Virus record (IMG/VR): IMGVR_UViG_3300032223_003493 | Location: 1-64,000 of that record | DNA from: a virus | Length of the DNA stretch: 64,000 bases | Reading direction: 5' to 3' (one strand) | In this document: in pieces, positions 34,701 through 42,125 of the stretch | Numbering within the stretch: position 1 is the stretch's first letter | How the letters are laid out: each line of letters begins with the position of its first letter | Made by a program: the position numbers and the translations under genes | The notes under the pieces: generated by a model | Database searches by the model: none | Told to the model about the DNA's origin: nothing | What the model saw: only the letters and a program-made list of their open reading frames with translations

Positions 34701-36440
34701 ATATTTCAGTAAGTTGTGTAATAGAGTAGTTTTCTTAAAACTGTTATTCTTAACATCTATATAGCTGCTAGTACCATACAGTTTAAAATTGGTAAAAGGA
34801 GCTATTAAGTCTACACCTAATTTATCAAAAATATTTTTATAATCTACACTTCTAGTAAAATTTGTCAATGAAATAACATCTTGCAAGGTGTCATTTATTA
34901 AATCGCTATCACCTATTGGAGGAACAGCAAAATTATCAGCTTTTCTCTCTATGTGAACGATTGATGCATTGTTCAAGTTGTATGTAGTATTTGTTTTGTT
35001 TTTTATAGTCCCTGAAGTTTTAAACGATGGATAAGAAAGAATAATATTTGCAATAATATCGTAATCATTGTCAACTGGTGGATAATTTTCAAAATCATTC
35101 CAGTCAACAGGTACAGATTCTTGAGGCATAGCTTTACCAAAAAATAAATAAAAGTCTATGTCTCCATTCTCATATTGATTACCAGAAATAATATTTTTAG
35201 TAGCAATAACAACTGGAAGATACTCAAAAGAATTTAATGATACATAATTTGCTAGTGAATTTGTATCTCCCATACCAGTGAAAGTTTCTGGATACAAATA
35301 TCTAAAAGGTTCAGTAGTGGATATATAGTCGCCGTCAAAATATTTTTGATTTGTTTTGCTTCTTGAAAAAAGATAAATATTTGTATCATTTACACCTGTT
35401 TTATCAAATGTAAGATAATTTGTTATATCCTTTTGTAGATATGTTTTTCTAGGATAGATATTCCAAGTTGAACCTAAATTGCTAGGATTAAAAGTGGTTG
35501 CAGTTCCAGAAGTATATGTTGGATACGAGGATAGAAAATCTGTATCATGAGTATCCCAATAAAAAGCTAAGTGATACCAATAATTTGCTGTCCAAGATGC
35601 TGGTGTCTTGACCTTAAATAAATAATGATCTTTGATTCTGTCAGTTGTTGAACCAGTGGAAGATACTTCTGATACATTATAAGCAAGATAAGTTAAAGCT
35701 AATCCTGACATTGTTCCACTAAGTGAAAAAGTAGAACCTATACCTTGAGTTTTAAGGTATGTATGAGAGGCAATACCTAAATCTTTTGGCGTGTTTGTGT
35801 ACGGATTTATAAATTGAGTACCTTCAAAATAGGACTTTGGAATTAAAATATGTGCTTCATTATTTGATACTGAACCTGTATTTTTGACAGAGATCCATCT
35901 TGATGAATTAAATAAATTTACTCTTTGATATAAACTTCCATCCCATCTTACAGGGTAGTCATAGTTTGTTCTTTCTGATCCGTCTCCTGGCTCAGAATTG
36001 ATGTTGTAAATTATGTAAGCTGTATTTGCATTTCCAGCAGCATTATAAGGGGGAATATAGTATTGCCAAGCATTATAATCCCAAACTCCCCATCCTTCTG
36101 TAGCTGGCGGATTATAATATTGAGGAGTCCATCCACCTGTATTAGCGAAACTTGCAATTTTTAAATCTACTGCGTATTGTCCACCTTGAAAGCCAAAAGA
36201 AATATTATCATCAGCACCAAAAGTCTGATATGGCTTTGTAGTTAAACCATGAGGAGTAAGGCCAGCTAAATCATAGTCGTGAAAAATTGTTGATCCTCTA
36301 AACTTAACCGCAATTCTTTCGTAATCCAAAAAATATCCGTGTTTCAAAGACAAATCACCAATCAAATCTTTGTAAGCGTATTTTGCTTTACCAATTTGAT
36401 TGATGATAAATTCAAGACCTTTTTTGGATACGAGACTCAT
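31737..36440 (-). CDS. Giant beta-rich tail protein with PA14-like domain
   Basis: The 1567-residue protein is Asn, Ser, Thr and Tyr rich and almost free of cysteine. Two domains are recognisable. One, around residues 980-1090, is a choice-of-anchor-like beta sandwich (FKITPNDYQNIKSLKIRLQS, CSIWDNYNSLPNTKL, DRTYWIVFESN). The other, near residues 1420-1540, is PA14-like (FNGFAIGNFTTQASLGSTFD, GGVKLYINNEEKPY, LKLEWRKTGTSTWQEV). PA14 domains bind carbohydrate. It is likely a tail-fibre, spike or baseplate adhesin. It sits between the tail-terminator-like gene and the 284-residue gene. Confidence 0.6.
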   Translation of the reverse strand: MSLVSKKGLEFIINQIGKAKYAYKDLIGDLSLKHGYFLDYERIAVKFRGSTIFHDYDLAGLTPHGLTTKPYQTFGADDNISFGFQGGQYAVDLKIASFANTGGWTPQYYNPPATEGWGVWDYNAWQYYIPPYNAAGNANTAYIIYNINSEPGDGSERTNYDYPVRWDGSLYQRVNLFNSSRWISVKNTGSVSNNEAHILIPKSYFEGTQFINPYTNTPKDLGIASHTYLKTQGIGSTFSLSGTMSGLALTYLAYNVSEVSSTGSTTDRIKDHYLFKVKTPASWTANYWYHLAFYWDTHDTDFLSSYPTYTSGTATTFNPSNLGSTWNIYPRKTYLQKDITNYLTFDKTGVNDTNIYLFSRSKTNQKYFDGDYISTTEPFRYLYPETFTGMGDTNSLANYVSLNSFEYLPVVIATKNIISGNQYENGDIDFYLFFGKAMPQESVPVDWNDFENYPPVDNDYDIIANIILSYPSFKTSGTIKNKTNTTYNLNNASIVHIERKADNFAVPPIGDSDLINDTLQDVISLTNFTRSVDYKNIFDKLGVDLIAPFTNFKLYGTSSYIDVKNNSFKKTTLLHNLLKYPIAPALKSNYQTTKGTGKITIASGSNIVIGNQSKFTTEITEGDYLYSSDNMTVYGQVLSVINDTYLTLEENYKATVDSLQYGIKNSPLETEPINIQVQEPGANALISWLNNPPTTIAFKYDENGMTLKDINFESDTEFEFYQEVSNIPDLLDQENTGNRLTKDYSFSIVFENATSDKLVKNIKLNSSKFYITDDEYSNRKNKNLSTSGYFKQGSQTERNDNAPGTFNSIEEYRLYGSAAIIPNMQMGESRAILTKQVQPTDSTKQTKADFIASLKSANPNISQTEIQDKINDYELTKSFYTLDSSQFPNTFTNIKEIGMTVSNYAYNRSKYWISNYDEVVGGKKDLQTFTAQNLLDLRSDSFSISIAGYSTSDASINNLENVFKQQITISDATNINQTTKGGYKSVNYNRFAFKITPNDYQNIKSLKIRLQSLAVWNNPDAYIQCSIWDNYNSLPNTKLITGSKAFYSNIKNVFDDVHFYINYSLTKDRTYWIVFESNTNPPNYDAKTLGLVSVSGTAVSGLYNPSNNSTADFNKYQKYASIGFGSTIYGNISTWYEIASIGSSSVMTISGSAGTSSNQNYIIKYDLRLQIQESSAPTASNLAFYDGYSWTASTGTPYVVFFGLDDEIYGGFNRDFSTSSLILPEPNTTRANDIDYYVDEFWTLNNQTLFTPSQLYIYPRSFVSRVVSIGATGTSGTNLLYMPEENFDPSVMVGIAVTSSVIASGTAITNLTYDSTNSIYKVYLSNNLSGSANTHYFGDNQNRFVKRANDVHLYLKYYVDNHLQTTYIKLDKSPTWITQWYSKSSWNYLDLENNSMSDLTSAHHNINFDNFSGLGQTNYFNGFAIGNFTTQASLGSTFDFKVTTNGGVKLYINNEEKPYISSWKNSTSTSFTTSYAATGSSQPISLELQFNNYENIHNLKLEWRKTGTSTWQEVDSSFYQDVSVSPVLISSDKIENLSYLVVNKTLEEINDQNYGFPLTDKIVIRNK

Positions 36441-36442
36441 TT

Positions 36443-37219
36443 TTAATATGCAGTTGTTGGTACATTATCTGGACCAAAATAAATTTGTCTAACCAATTCT
36501 TTTGCTGAAATTGTTATATTCCCACTTCTGAAAAGTTGTTTACCTGTAGCATCATCAGAAGATTTGTTATCATTGCAAAGTACGTCATAAAGCATTCTGA
36601 TGGGTTCAACATTATCTGCTTGCATTCTAAGTATATTGTTTCTTGCAGTTGTAGATAAATTTGCTACCGATGTTCCAACCCCTACATCGTTATACATTCT
36701 GATAAATGCTTCTGCTGCTTTGCCTGAGTCAGGTAATGAAGGAGCAGATAAAGTTGCGGGGTGTGTTTCGGACCAAAGAGTGTTGAACTCATTTGTAACT
36801 GCTGTTGCGTATGGACTCAAAACATTATTATGATCTACAGTAAAGTGAGCTGGGGACAGGGTAAATTTTTCACACATTGGACAAATATCAACTACCCAGA
36901 TTCTTCTATGTTTTCTTAAGATTGATAAAATAATTCTTGTTGCTTCTTGAGTTACTCTTTCTGTAGTTTCTAAATTGTCAGCACCTACGTTTACTTCTAT
37001 ACTTACGTTATGCTCAAATTCTTGCAAGCCGAATGAAATATCTTTCAATGGAGAACTTGCACCCTTGAATATAATTGCAATACCATTTGGCCTTACAGCA
37101 GCTTCTCCAATATAAAATCCAGAAACAGGTCTATCAAAAATTACTGCTTCACCTTTTGCATTTTTTGGCAATTCATAAAATAAAATGCCTCTCAAGGTAT
37201 CATAAACTCGTTCAAGCAT
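36443..37219 (-). CDS. Neck or tail-terminator-like protein
   Basis: The 258-residue protein has a first domain reminiscent of tail completion proteins (VYDTLRGILFYEL, GFYIGEAAVRPNGIAIIF, FEHNVSIEVNVGADNLET, then a helix TQEATRIILSILRKHRR). This alternation of strands and a long helix matches the tail-terminator fold in outline. A short CPMCEKF segment is present, with no partner cysteines. Placement directly after the gp36-like connector is where a tail terminator is normally encoded. Shine-Dalgarno AGGTGA precedes the ATG. The assignment rests on pattern and order. Confidence 0.5.
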   Translation of the reverse strand: MLERVYDTLRGILFYELPKNAKGEAVIFDRPVSGFYIGEAAVRPNGIAIIFKGASSPLKDISFGLQEFEHNVSIEVNVGADNLETTERVTQEATRIILSILRKHRRIWVVDICPMCEKFTLSPAHFTVDHNNVLSPYATAVTNEFNTLWSETHPATLSAPSLPDSGKAAEAFIRMYNDVGVGTSVANLSTTARNNILRMQADNVEPIRMLYDVLCNDNKSSDDATGKQLFRSGNITISAKELVRQIYFGPDNVPTTAY

Positions 37220-37228
37220 TTATTTCAC

Positions 37229-37723
37229 CTATTGACTTTGGCCTTTTGAACGCTTGCCCTCTGTTGGGTTGTTTACCACTCCACGTAAGGTAGATCTAAC
37301 AAATCTATCTCCACGAGTATTTCTCTGTCCAAATAATCTAATCTCACCATTTTGAATTCTTACAATTTCATTTTGGGCAAAGTCAAATCTTACTTTTTGA
37401 GCCTCGGAATATTGTGGGTCTGCTCCTTGGAGTGCTTGCATATAATACATTTGTGCAGCAAGAATTGCACAAATAACAGGAACAGGGTGAGGATAAGCAA
37501 CATCTCCACCGATATTAACTTGCTTTAAAGGAACATCATACATCGTGGCAAGGTTAGCATCAATTTCTGCTGATGCTTGTTGGATAAAAAAGTCCAAATT
37601 TATGTTTGATGCCGATTCAGGAGTAGGATTTCTAAAGTTTGGAATCGGGTTATCACCTTCTGTAACAACGTTAGGCGGAAGGTATTGTTTTACATCATTT
37701 GTTGTGCAATAAGAACGTGGCAT
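37229..37723 (-). CDS. gp36/DUF1320-like head-tail connector
   Basis: The 164-residue protein starts MPRSYCTTNDVKQYLPP and includes FFIQQASAEIDANLATMYDV, then CAILAAQMYYMQALQG. This is the helix-turn pattern of DUF1320/gp36-type head-tail adaptors (gp6 and gp15 fold). A basic, disordered C-terminus (GKRSKGQSQ) follows. Strong Shine-Dalgarno AGGAG precedes the ATG, and the start overlaps the previous stop. It marks this region as the head-tail junction module. Confidence 0.75.
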   Translation of the reverse strand: MPRSYCTTNDVKQYLPPNVVTEGDNPIPNFRNPTPESASNINLDFFIQQASAEIDANLATMYDVPLKQVNIGGDVAYPHPVPVICAILAAQMYYMQALQGADPQYSEAQKVRFDFAQNEIVRIQNGEIRLFGQRNTRGDRFVRSTLRGVVNNPTEGKRSKGQSQ

Positions 37724-38403
37724 TATACTACTCCTGTGTTTGGCTTTAAATATTTCGGTGTGTAATCAACACCCTCGTCACCTTGTACTAATCCCATTTC
37801 TTGTGCCGTTTTTCTTTGCATCAAGGTAAAAACATTTGTATTTTCAAGATCATTAGCTGAAGTAGCTCCTGAACTTAAGAATCTTGGAAAATCTATATCA
37901 ATATCTCTGTAAGCTCCTGATTTAGCATTAAATATCTCAACTCCATCAGGGGCATATTTACTTCCCTGCAGTCTATTTAATGTGGCTCCAAGTTTTGAGT
38001 TAACATTGGTAGCTAAAACAAATCCATTGTTATCATGAACAAAGCCGCAAGCTTTGTCAATTGAAAGATTTTTTGGTACTGGCTTAAGTAAATTGTAAAC
38101 ATACAATTCTTCTTTACCAGTGCAAATGTAAGTTTGGCCAGGTATGACAACTATGTCCATTTGTTGTTCCTGAGCCATTTGCTTTGCTCTCAATCCAACA
38201 TTTGGCGTGTCAGGAGATAAAATTCCAATTACATCCAAGCCATTAATTATAGCTGCTGTAAGTATTGACTTTATTGTTGAGTTTAAGTAATCTTCGTTGG
38301 AAAATGCTTCTTCTTTGTCAATAAATACGCACAAATCAACTCTTAAGACATTTTTTCTAAGGGCTGTGCATTCTTTTGCTATGTGATACCAAGAGCGTTC
38401 CAT
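37723..38403 (-). CDS. Degenerate PHP-fold protein in the connector module
   Basis: The 226-residue protein follows the layout of PHP phosphoesterases: RVDLCVFID in place of DLHxH, LDVIGILSPDTPN in place of the ITDHDT strand (residues 57-67), and DIVVIPGQTYICT (83-95) as the IPGxE strand, then GFVHDNNGFVLATN. The metal-binding histidines at the first two sites are missing, so catalysis is unlikely. A scaffold or assembly role is more likely. It overlaps the connector gene by one base. A TATTTT box lies seven bases before the ATG, without a Shine-Dalgarno. The call is by pattern, not by search. Confidence 0.6.
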   Translation of the reverse strand: MERSWYHIAKECTALRKNVLRVDLCVFIDKEEAFSNEDYLNSTIKSILTAAIINGLDVIGILSPDTPNVGLRAKQMAQEQQMDIVVIPGQTYICTGKEELYVYNLLKPVPKNLSIDKACGFVHDNNGFVLATNVNSKLGATLNRLQGSKYAPDGVEIFNAKSGAYRDIDIDFPRFLSSGATSANDLENTNVFTLMQRKTAQEMGLVQGDEGVDYTPKYLKPNTGVV

Positions 38404-38437
38404 AATAAAGAAAATACTAGGTATCCAGCTTGTTTAC

Positions 38438-38974
38438 CTATCTTTTGTTTCCGCAGTCAGGACAGAACTTTTCCATTGTAAGAAATTTAAAGCCACATTC
38501 CACACAGAATTTTGCTAATTGAGCAGTGCCACATTTTAAACAAAATTTAGCATCAAGTGGCAAAGCATATAAGCACTCAGAATTAGAACATTCTTTGTAG
38601 TGCTTTTCAACTTGCTTTCGTACAGTGGTTCCATCCATCTCATCAAGCTCGGAAATCAAATCTGCGATATTCACCGTACTAGGGGTAATTGCTGCTTGAT
38701 GTTCTGTTTCTTGTTCTACTTCAGGTTCAGTTGGCTTCAATATAGGCTGTTTTTCTGCCCATTTTTGAAATTCTGGGCTATCAAAAAGACTTTGCTTTGG
38801 TTCTGCACTAACGTCCCCAAATTCATTGATTTTTAGGTCAATTTCACGATCAGGTAATTCCATCTCGTCCCCAAGCACTGTATGTCCAAATTTATTAACT
38901 TTTGGCTTGGGGAGATCTTCACGATGGGGATTGGTGAAAGAGTGTCTTAAAGCTTTGATCTGATCGTCGTTCAT
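38438..38974 (-). CDS. Zinc-ribbon protein with repeated CxxC knuckles
   Basis: The 178-residue protein has a polar, acidic N-terminal two-thirds without recognised domain. Its last 50 residues have four cysteine pairs: CSNSEC, FCLKCG, FCVECG and FCPDCG. They should form two zinc ribbons. Repeated zinc ribbons can bind nucleic acid or protein. It lies among neck genes, upstream of the PHP-like gene. It lacks a Shine-Dalgarno, and its ATG lies six bases after a TAAAAT box with an upstream -35-like ATGACA. Confidence 0.75.
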   Translation of the reverse strand: MNDDQIKALRHSFTNPHREDLPKPKVNKFGHTVLGDEMELPDREIDLKINEFGDVSAEPKQSLFDSPEFQKWAEKQPILKPTEPEVEQETEHQAAITPSTVNIADLISELDEMDGTTVRKQVEKHYKECSNSECLYALPLDAKFCLKCGTAQLAKFCVECGFKFLTMEKFCPDCGNKR

Positions 38975-38980
38975 AAACTA

Positions 38981-39010
38981 ATTTTACAGTTTATTGCTTC
39001 TTTTTGTCAT
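38981..39010 (-). promoter_or_regulatory. Candidate promoter giving a leaderless transcript
   Basis: On the minus strand ATGACA (39005-39010, five of six -35 positions), an 18-base spacer and TAAAAT (38981-38986) are followed by six bases and the ATG at 38974. Transcription would start at the start codon. The -35 lies in the end of the upstream gene. Confidence 0.5.
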
Positions 39011-39407
39011 CTCTTCTTTCGTATTTGAAGCTGACTACCTCAAATGAATTAGCTTCAGAATCATCTCCTGCAGCATATTCCTTGGCAGTATCTGAGTGAT
39101 TTTCAATTGCTTGTAAGATCTTGCTCATCAATTGTGTGTCTGGAATAGGTCCGTTGTGCTTTGCCTTAATTTCAACTGCAAAACTGTGTACTGTTCCATC
39201 ATCACCAACAACACTGACACTCGATTGTGGTTTGGCAAATGATTCGATTTTAGGGTGCATTCCAGTATCAATGGTTGAATCCTCTGTTTCCATTGGTTCA
39301 GTAGCTCCCATATCGTAAACTGCATCATTGATTTTGCTACCCAATTCTGGATTTACCTGTGCTACTCTAGTCTTTATGTCGTCCAAAACTCTTATCACTC
39401 TGTTCAT
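38991..39407 (-). CDS. Uncharacterised small protein of the neck module
   Basis: The 138-residue protein is acidic in the middle and basic at its end (YERRDDKKKQ). A beta pair (SVSVVGDDGTVHSFAVEIKA) lies in the centre, with a helix before it (NRVIRVLDDIKTRVAQV). No family is recognised. A strong Shine-Dalgarno AGAAGGAAG precedes the ATG, and a 151-base intergenic region lies upstream, so it may head a transcript of neck genes. Confidence 0.5.
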   Translation of the reverse strand: MNRVIRVLDDIKTRVAQVNPELGSKINDAVYDMGATEPMETEDSTIDTGMHPKIESFAKPQSSVSVVGDDGTVHSFAVEIKAKHNGPIPDTQLMSKILQAIENHSDTAKEYAAGDDSEANSFEVVSFKYERRDDKKKQ

Positions 39408-39558
39408 TTTTTCTTCCTTCTAGTTTTCTCTTTTTTTACACCCATTAATAATGGGAATTAACATTTAATATTAAAATGATTATTAACGTTAATCTTTAAA
39501 AGAAAATTGTTTTTTAAAATATTAAAATTAAATTGTTGCTACAATATGCAAAAACAAT
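39408..39558. promoter_or_regulatory. AT-rich intergenic region with palindrome
   Basis: The largest gap in the window, 151 bases, lies between two leftward genes. It is very AT-rich and contains a perfect 12-bp palindrome, ATTAACGTTAAT (39482-39493), and a 6-bp stem-loop, CCCATT/AATGGG (39441-39455). No open reading frame was seen. It may hold the promoter or operator for the neck genes. No clean -35/-10 pair was found by eye. Confidence 0.35.
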
Positions 39559-40668
39559 TTACCCTCCAGTACCAATATTCCAGATATATCTGAAAAATCT
39601 ACTTCTTCCTCCAGGCATATTAAACTCTGGTACAACAACTGATTTGATTCCAGGGTAGAAAGCAATAGGTAATTTTTCTAACATCTTTTCAAATTCTTCT
39701 TTGTACATTGTAGCTGATTGTCTTAAATCATCAGTAATTCTTGCATCAGGATCTTCTATAAGTAATCTTCGTTGTCTGTTTGTCAAGCTTGTTAGTAAAC
39801 TTCTTAAGATGTAATATGCTGCTCCGTACACTAATGCTGGATCATAGAAGTAAGGAGCATCACTGACTTTTTGATATTTTCTAGAACCTGGTTGAGAATT
39901 TATTGTTTGTAATGCCATATATAAGCTACTGTTCATATGATCATTTGTAATCATTTTTATGCTGTAGGAAACAAGAACATTATCATAGCTTTGAATTTCA
40001 ACAGGATTACCATTTGAATCAATAAAATATATGTTTCCCATAAAATCATACTTAACCAAAAGACCATTTGGGTAGTTATGTCCTCCAGAATATTGAGATT
40101 CATAACCATCTCTGTTTTTTATTATTGGGTCATAAGTAGTATTAATTGTTGAATAAATTGGAACTGTCTCCGACAATTGAATCAATGGATCTCTATCGCC
40201 TTGATTTGAAGGTCCACTTATTCTGACTTCTGGTTTTGGTACAGAATTCCAAAATGGAAATGCTACTGACCCAACACTTCTATTTCTTCTGAAAATTACT
40301 TCTTCGTCGTAGATAGGAATGTTCAAAAGATGCTCTAATTCGTACCTTAAACTACTTTTTACGAGTAATTCATCTCCTAGCATTGGTGAGGAAGTATTTA
40401 GTACATTTCCGCTTGAATCTACCTCTTGAATTCTGTAATAGTCTGAAGGGGATCCGTTAGTGTCTACACCTTCATTTGTTGGGAATGGTACTGTTGCTAT
40501 TGTTGTGTAAGTACCTTCAAAATTGGAACTTTTTTGAATTTTGTAAAAGGCAACATTTTGTGCACCACTTCTTTCCCATTCAATAAAAATTCCTGGGTTT
40601 GATGGTTGTGAATTGTAATAAACTAATGTACTGTTGCTAAATGATTGAGCTGAAAAATCTTGTGCCAT
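39559..40668 (-). CDS. Neck/connector candidate with N-terminal fibronectin III-like domain
   Basis: The ATG at 40668 is chosen because GGAG lies five bases upstream; this gives 369 residues. Residues about 20-95 read like a fibronectin type III domain (GIFIEWERSGAQNVAFYKIQ, PSDYYRIQEVDSSGNVL). The rest is unrecognised: a beta-rich middle, then a helix-rich end (VYGAAYYILRSLLTSLTNRQ, YKEEFEKMLEKL) and an aromatic C-terminus (RFFRYIWNIGTGG). Position just before the connector genes suggests a head-tail junction protein. It is preceded by a terminator-like hairpin. Confidence 0.5.
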   Translation of the reverse strand: MAQDFSAQSFSNSTLVYYNSQPSNPGIFIEWERSGAQNVAFYKIQKSSNFEGTYTTIATVPFPTNEGVDTNGSPSDYYRIQEVDSSGNVLNTSSPMLGDELLVKSSLRYELEHLLNIPIYDEEVIFRRNRSVGSVAFPFWNSVPKPEVRISGPSNQGDRDPLIQLSETVPIYSTINTTYDPIIKNRDGYESQYSGGHNYPNGLLVKYDFMGNIYFIDSNGNPVEIQSYDNVLVSYSIKMITNDHMNSSLYMALQTINSQPGSRKYQKVSDAPYFYDPALVYGAAYYILRSLLTSLTNRQRRLLIEDPDARITDDLRQSATMYKEEFEKMLEKLPIAFYPGIKSVVVPEFNMPGGRSRFFRYIWNIGTGG

Positions 40669-40677
40669 ATTTACTCC

Positions 40678-40714
40678 AAAAAAATAAAGGCCACCCAACT
40701 GGATAGCCTTTATT
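40678..40714 (-). terminator. Intrinsic terminator, leftward
   Basis: On the minus strand a 9-bp stem AATAAAGGC/GCCTTTATT closes a 14-base loop and is followed by five more T residues. It lies between the 261-residue gene and the fibronectin-domain gene, only ten bases before the next ATG, so it could act as an attenuator for it. Confidence 0.75.
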
Positions 40715-40732
40715 CAGTCTAGATTAAATTTT

Positions 40733-41518
40733 CTAAACTCTTCTGATTGAGCCCTCTTCTGCGTCGCCCATATCTGCTTCTAAATCAATAGCATCAGCAA
40801 TTGCATCATAGCCATCGTCGCCAGTATCGTTATAATCAAAATCAGCTCCAGCAACTCTTCTATCACGATTGTAGTTAGTCATCTGTACTTCACGAACACT
40901 TGATCCTCTAACTGCATCATTAGGAGGCTCAGCTACAAAAGCTCTTCCTTTTGTTTCTACTCCAGAGACAGAACTATTTGCATCTAGATTTTTTTGCTGA
41001 GCTAAAAGTTGGTTAATAATCCCTGGATTTCTTTGAACTCTTTCTGCAAATTGCTCTACTGATAAATCTTCTCCTTGAAGTTCAGCTTGTGTTTGCGCAA
41101 TATCTAAAGCCATTGCGTAAGAAAGGGAATCATTAGCATAGCCAGCAGTAGTAACATTATTATCTTTGTTTGAATAAGCTTTTTCTGCATCAATACTTTC
41201 TGCTTCAATTGTTTTGCCATCGACATCAACAGTTCTGAGATTATTGTTATTTTGCTGCTTAAGGAGTTCTTTCTTTCCCTTAATAGCTGCCTTTTCTTCA
41301 ATATTGTCAAATTGTTCTGGAGTTATTTTTCTCAAAAGTCCTAGTCGCAATGAATTTCTAAGGTCTTTAGAAGCCTTGACAACTTTAGGATCTTCCCAAG
41401 TAAGATCGATGGCTTGTAGAGGACCAAAGTTCAATCTAATATCACTTACATAATGAGGGCCAAGAGTTACATTTTGCACAATAAATGATTCTGGCTCTTG
41501 ATTTACACTTTCATTCAT
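40733..41518 (-). CDS. Uncharacterised polar protein with acidic C-terminus
   Basis: The 261-residue protein has a short beta start (FIVQNVTLGPHYVSDIRL), a Lys/Gln/Asn-rich middle with likely coiled coil (PEQFDNIEEKAAIKGKKELL, SYAMALDIAQTQAELQGEDL), and an acidic C-terminus (DGYDAIADAIDLEADMGDAE). This could be an internal head or neck protein, or an assembly factor. AAAGGAT precedes the ATG. It is followed by a terminator. Confidence 0.5.
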   Translation of the reverse strand: MNESVNQEPESFIVQNVTLGPHYVSDIRLNFGPLQAIDLTWEDPKVVKASKDLRNSLRLGLLRKITPEQFDNIEEKAAIKGKKELLKQQNNNNLRTVDVDGKTIEAESIDAEKAYSNKDNNVTTAGYANDSLSYAMALDIAQTQAELQGEDLSVEQFAERVQRNPGIINQLLAQQKNLDANSSVSGVETKGRAFVAEPPNDAVRGSSVREVQMTNYNRDRRVAGADFDYNDTGDDGYDAIADAIDLEADMGDAEEGSIRRV

Positions 41519-41521
41519 ATT

Positions 41522-41866
41522 TTAATCCTTTTTATTTACAGGTAAAGATGTTATACCGTCCAACCCTTCTTTTCCGGTCCAATACTCATTTGATTTAGCC
41601 TCTCTAGAAGTTGGGTCATAAGAGTTTTTTCTAACTGACTTTTGGTCTTTAACAAATTCTGTCATTTGTTTTCGTTTCACAGTGGTTCCGAATTGTTTTT
41701 CTTTTGCTGTCAAACCCTCTTGAACAGTAAAGCTATTAAAAATTCTTTTTGCTTCTCCAACTCCACAAGGGCAAGGAATTGTAGGATTGTATTCACTAAA
41801 AGAAAGAGATATTGTGAATGTTTTAGGTTCATTTGAGCATTCACATAAGTATTCGTATCTAGGCAT
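41522..41866 (-). CDS. FmdB-like zinc-ribbon protein
   Basis: The 114-residue protein begins MPRYEYLCECSNEPKTF and has IPCPCGVGEAKRIFNSF. This is the FmdB-type zinc ribbon (first pair C8/C10, second pair C32/C34), a domain usually placed at the N-terminus of small regulatory or chaperone-like proteins. The rest is basic and polar. It heads the leftward structural block and diverges from the zinc-ribbon miniprotein at 41944. Confidence 0.72.
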   Translation of the reverse strand: MPRYEYLCECSNEPKTFTISLSFSEYNPTIPCPCGVGEAKRIFNSFTVQEGLTAKEKQFGTTVKRKQMTEFVKDQKSVRKNSYDPTSREAKSNEYWTGKEGLDGITSLPVNKKD

Positions 41867-41943
41867 GTTTTGTTATTTGAAGTTAGAGATATACAGGTAT
41901 TTGTACAATATCTTTCGAAATCTTATATAAGGAGTACTCAAAA
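41867..41943. promoter_or_regulatory. Divergent intergenic region with RBS of the zinc-ribbon miniprotein
   Basis: This 77-base gap separates two divergent structural blocks and probably holds promoters both ways. AAGGAG ends nine bases before the ATG at 41944. TATATA (41934-41939) is a weak -10 candidate for the + strand; no convincing -35 was found. Confidence 0.4.
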
Positions 41944-42120
41944 ATGAGTTCAGAAATTACAGACGCAGGAACAACCCATCATATGTATTGTGTTAAGTGC
42001 AGAACTATGGTAATGGTTTCAGCTCCTAAAAAAATTGTTATGAAGAGCAGTAGACACGCACTTCAAGGCAAATGCCCTCACTGTTCTACATCTACTTTTA
42101 AAATTACAAAAGCAGAATAA
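41944..42120 (+). CDS. DUF5679-like zinc-ribbon miniprotein
   Basis: The 58-residue protein starts at an ATG with AAGGAG nine bases upstream and ends at TAA 42118-42120. Two cysteine pairs are visible, CVKC (C16, C19) and CPHC (C44, C47), with a 24-residue gap and a basic linker. This matches the DUF5679 pattern, yCvkCk then a loop and G-x-CPxC. A role in protein or nucleic acid binding is likely; DUF5679 members are frequent in phages and archaea. It is the first gene of the rightward tail module, five bases before the 897-residue gene. Confidence 0.82.
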   Translation: MSSEITDAGTTHHMYCVKCRTMVMVSAPKKIVMKSSRHALQGKCPHCSTSTFKITKAE

Positions 42121-42125
42121 TTCCT

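Noticed and set aside
39441-39455. CCCATT/AATGGG hairpin as a terminator
   Set aside because: The stem is short and no T-run follows on either strand in the right direction.
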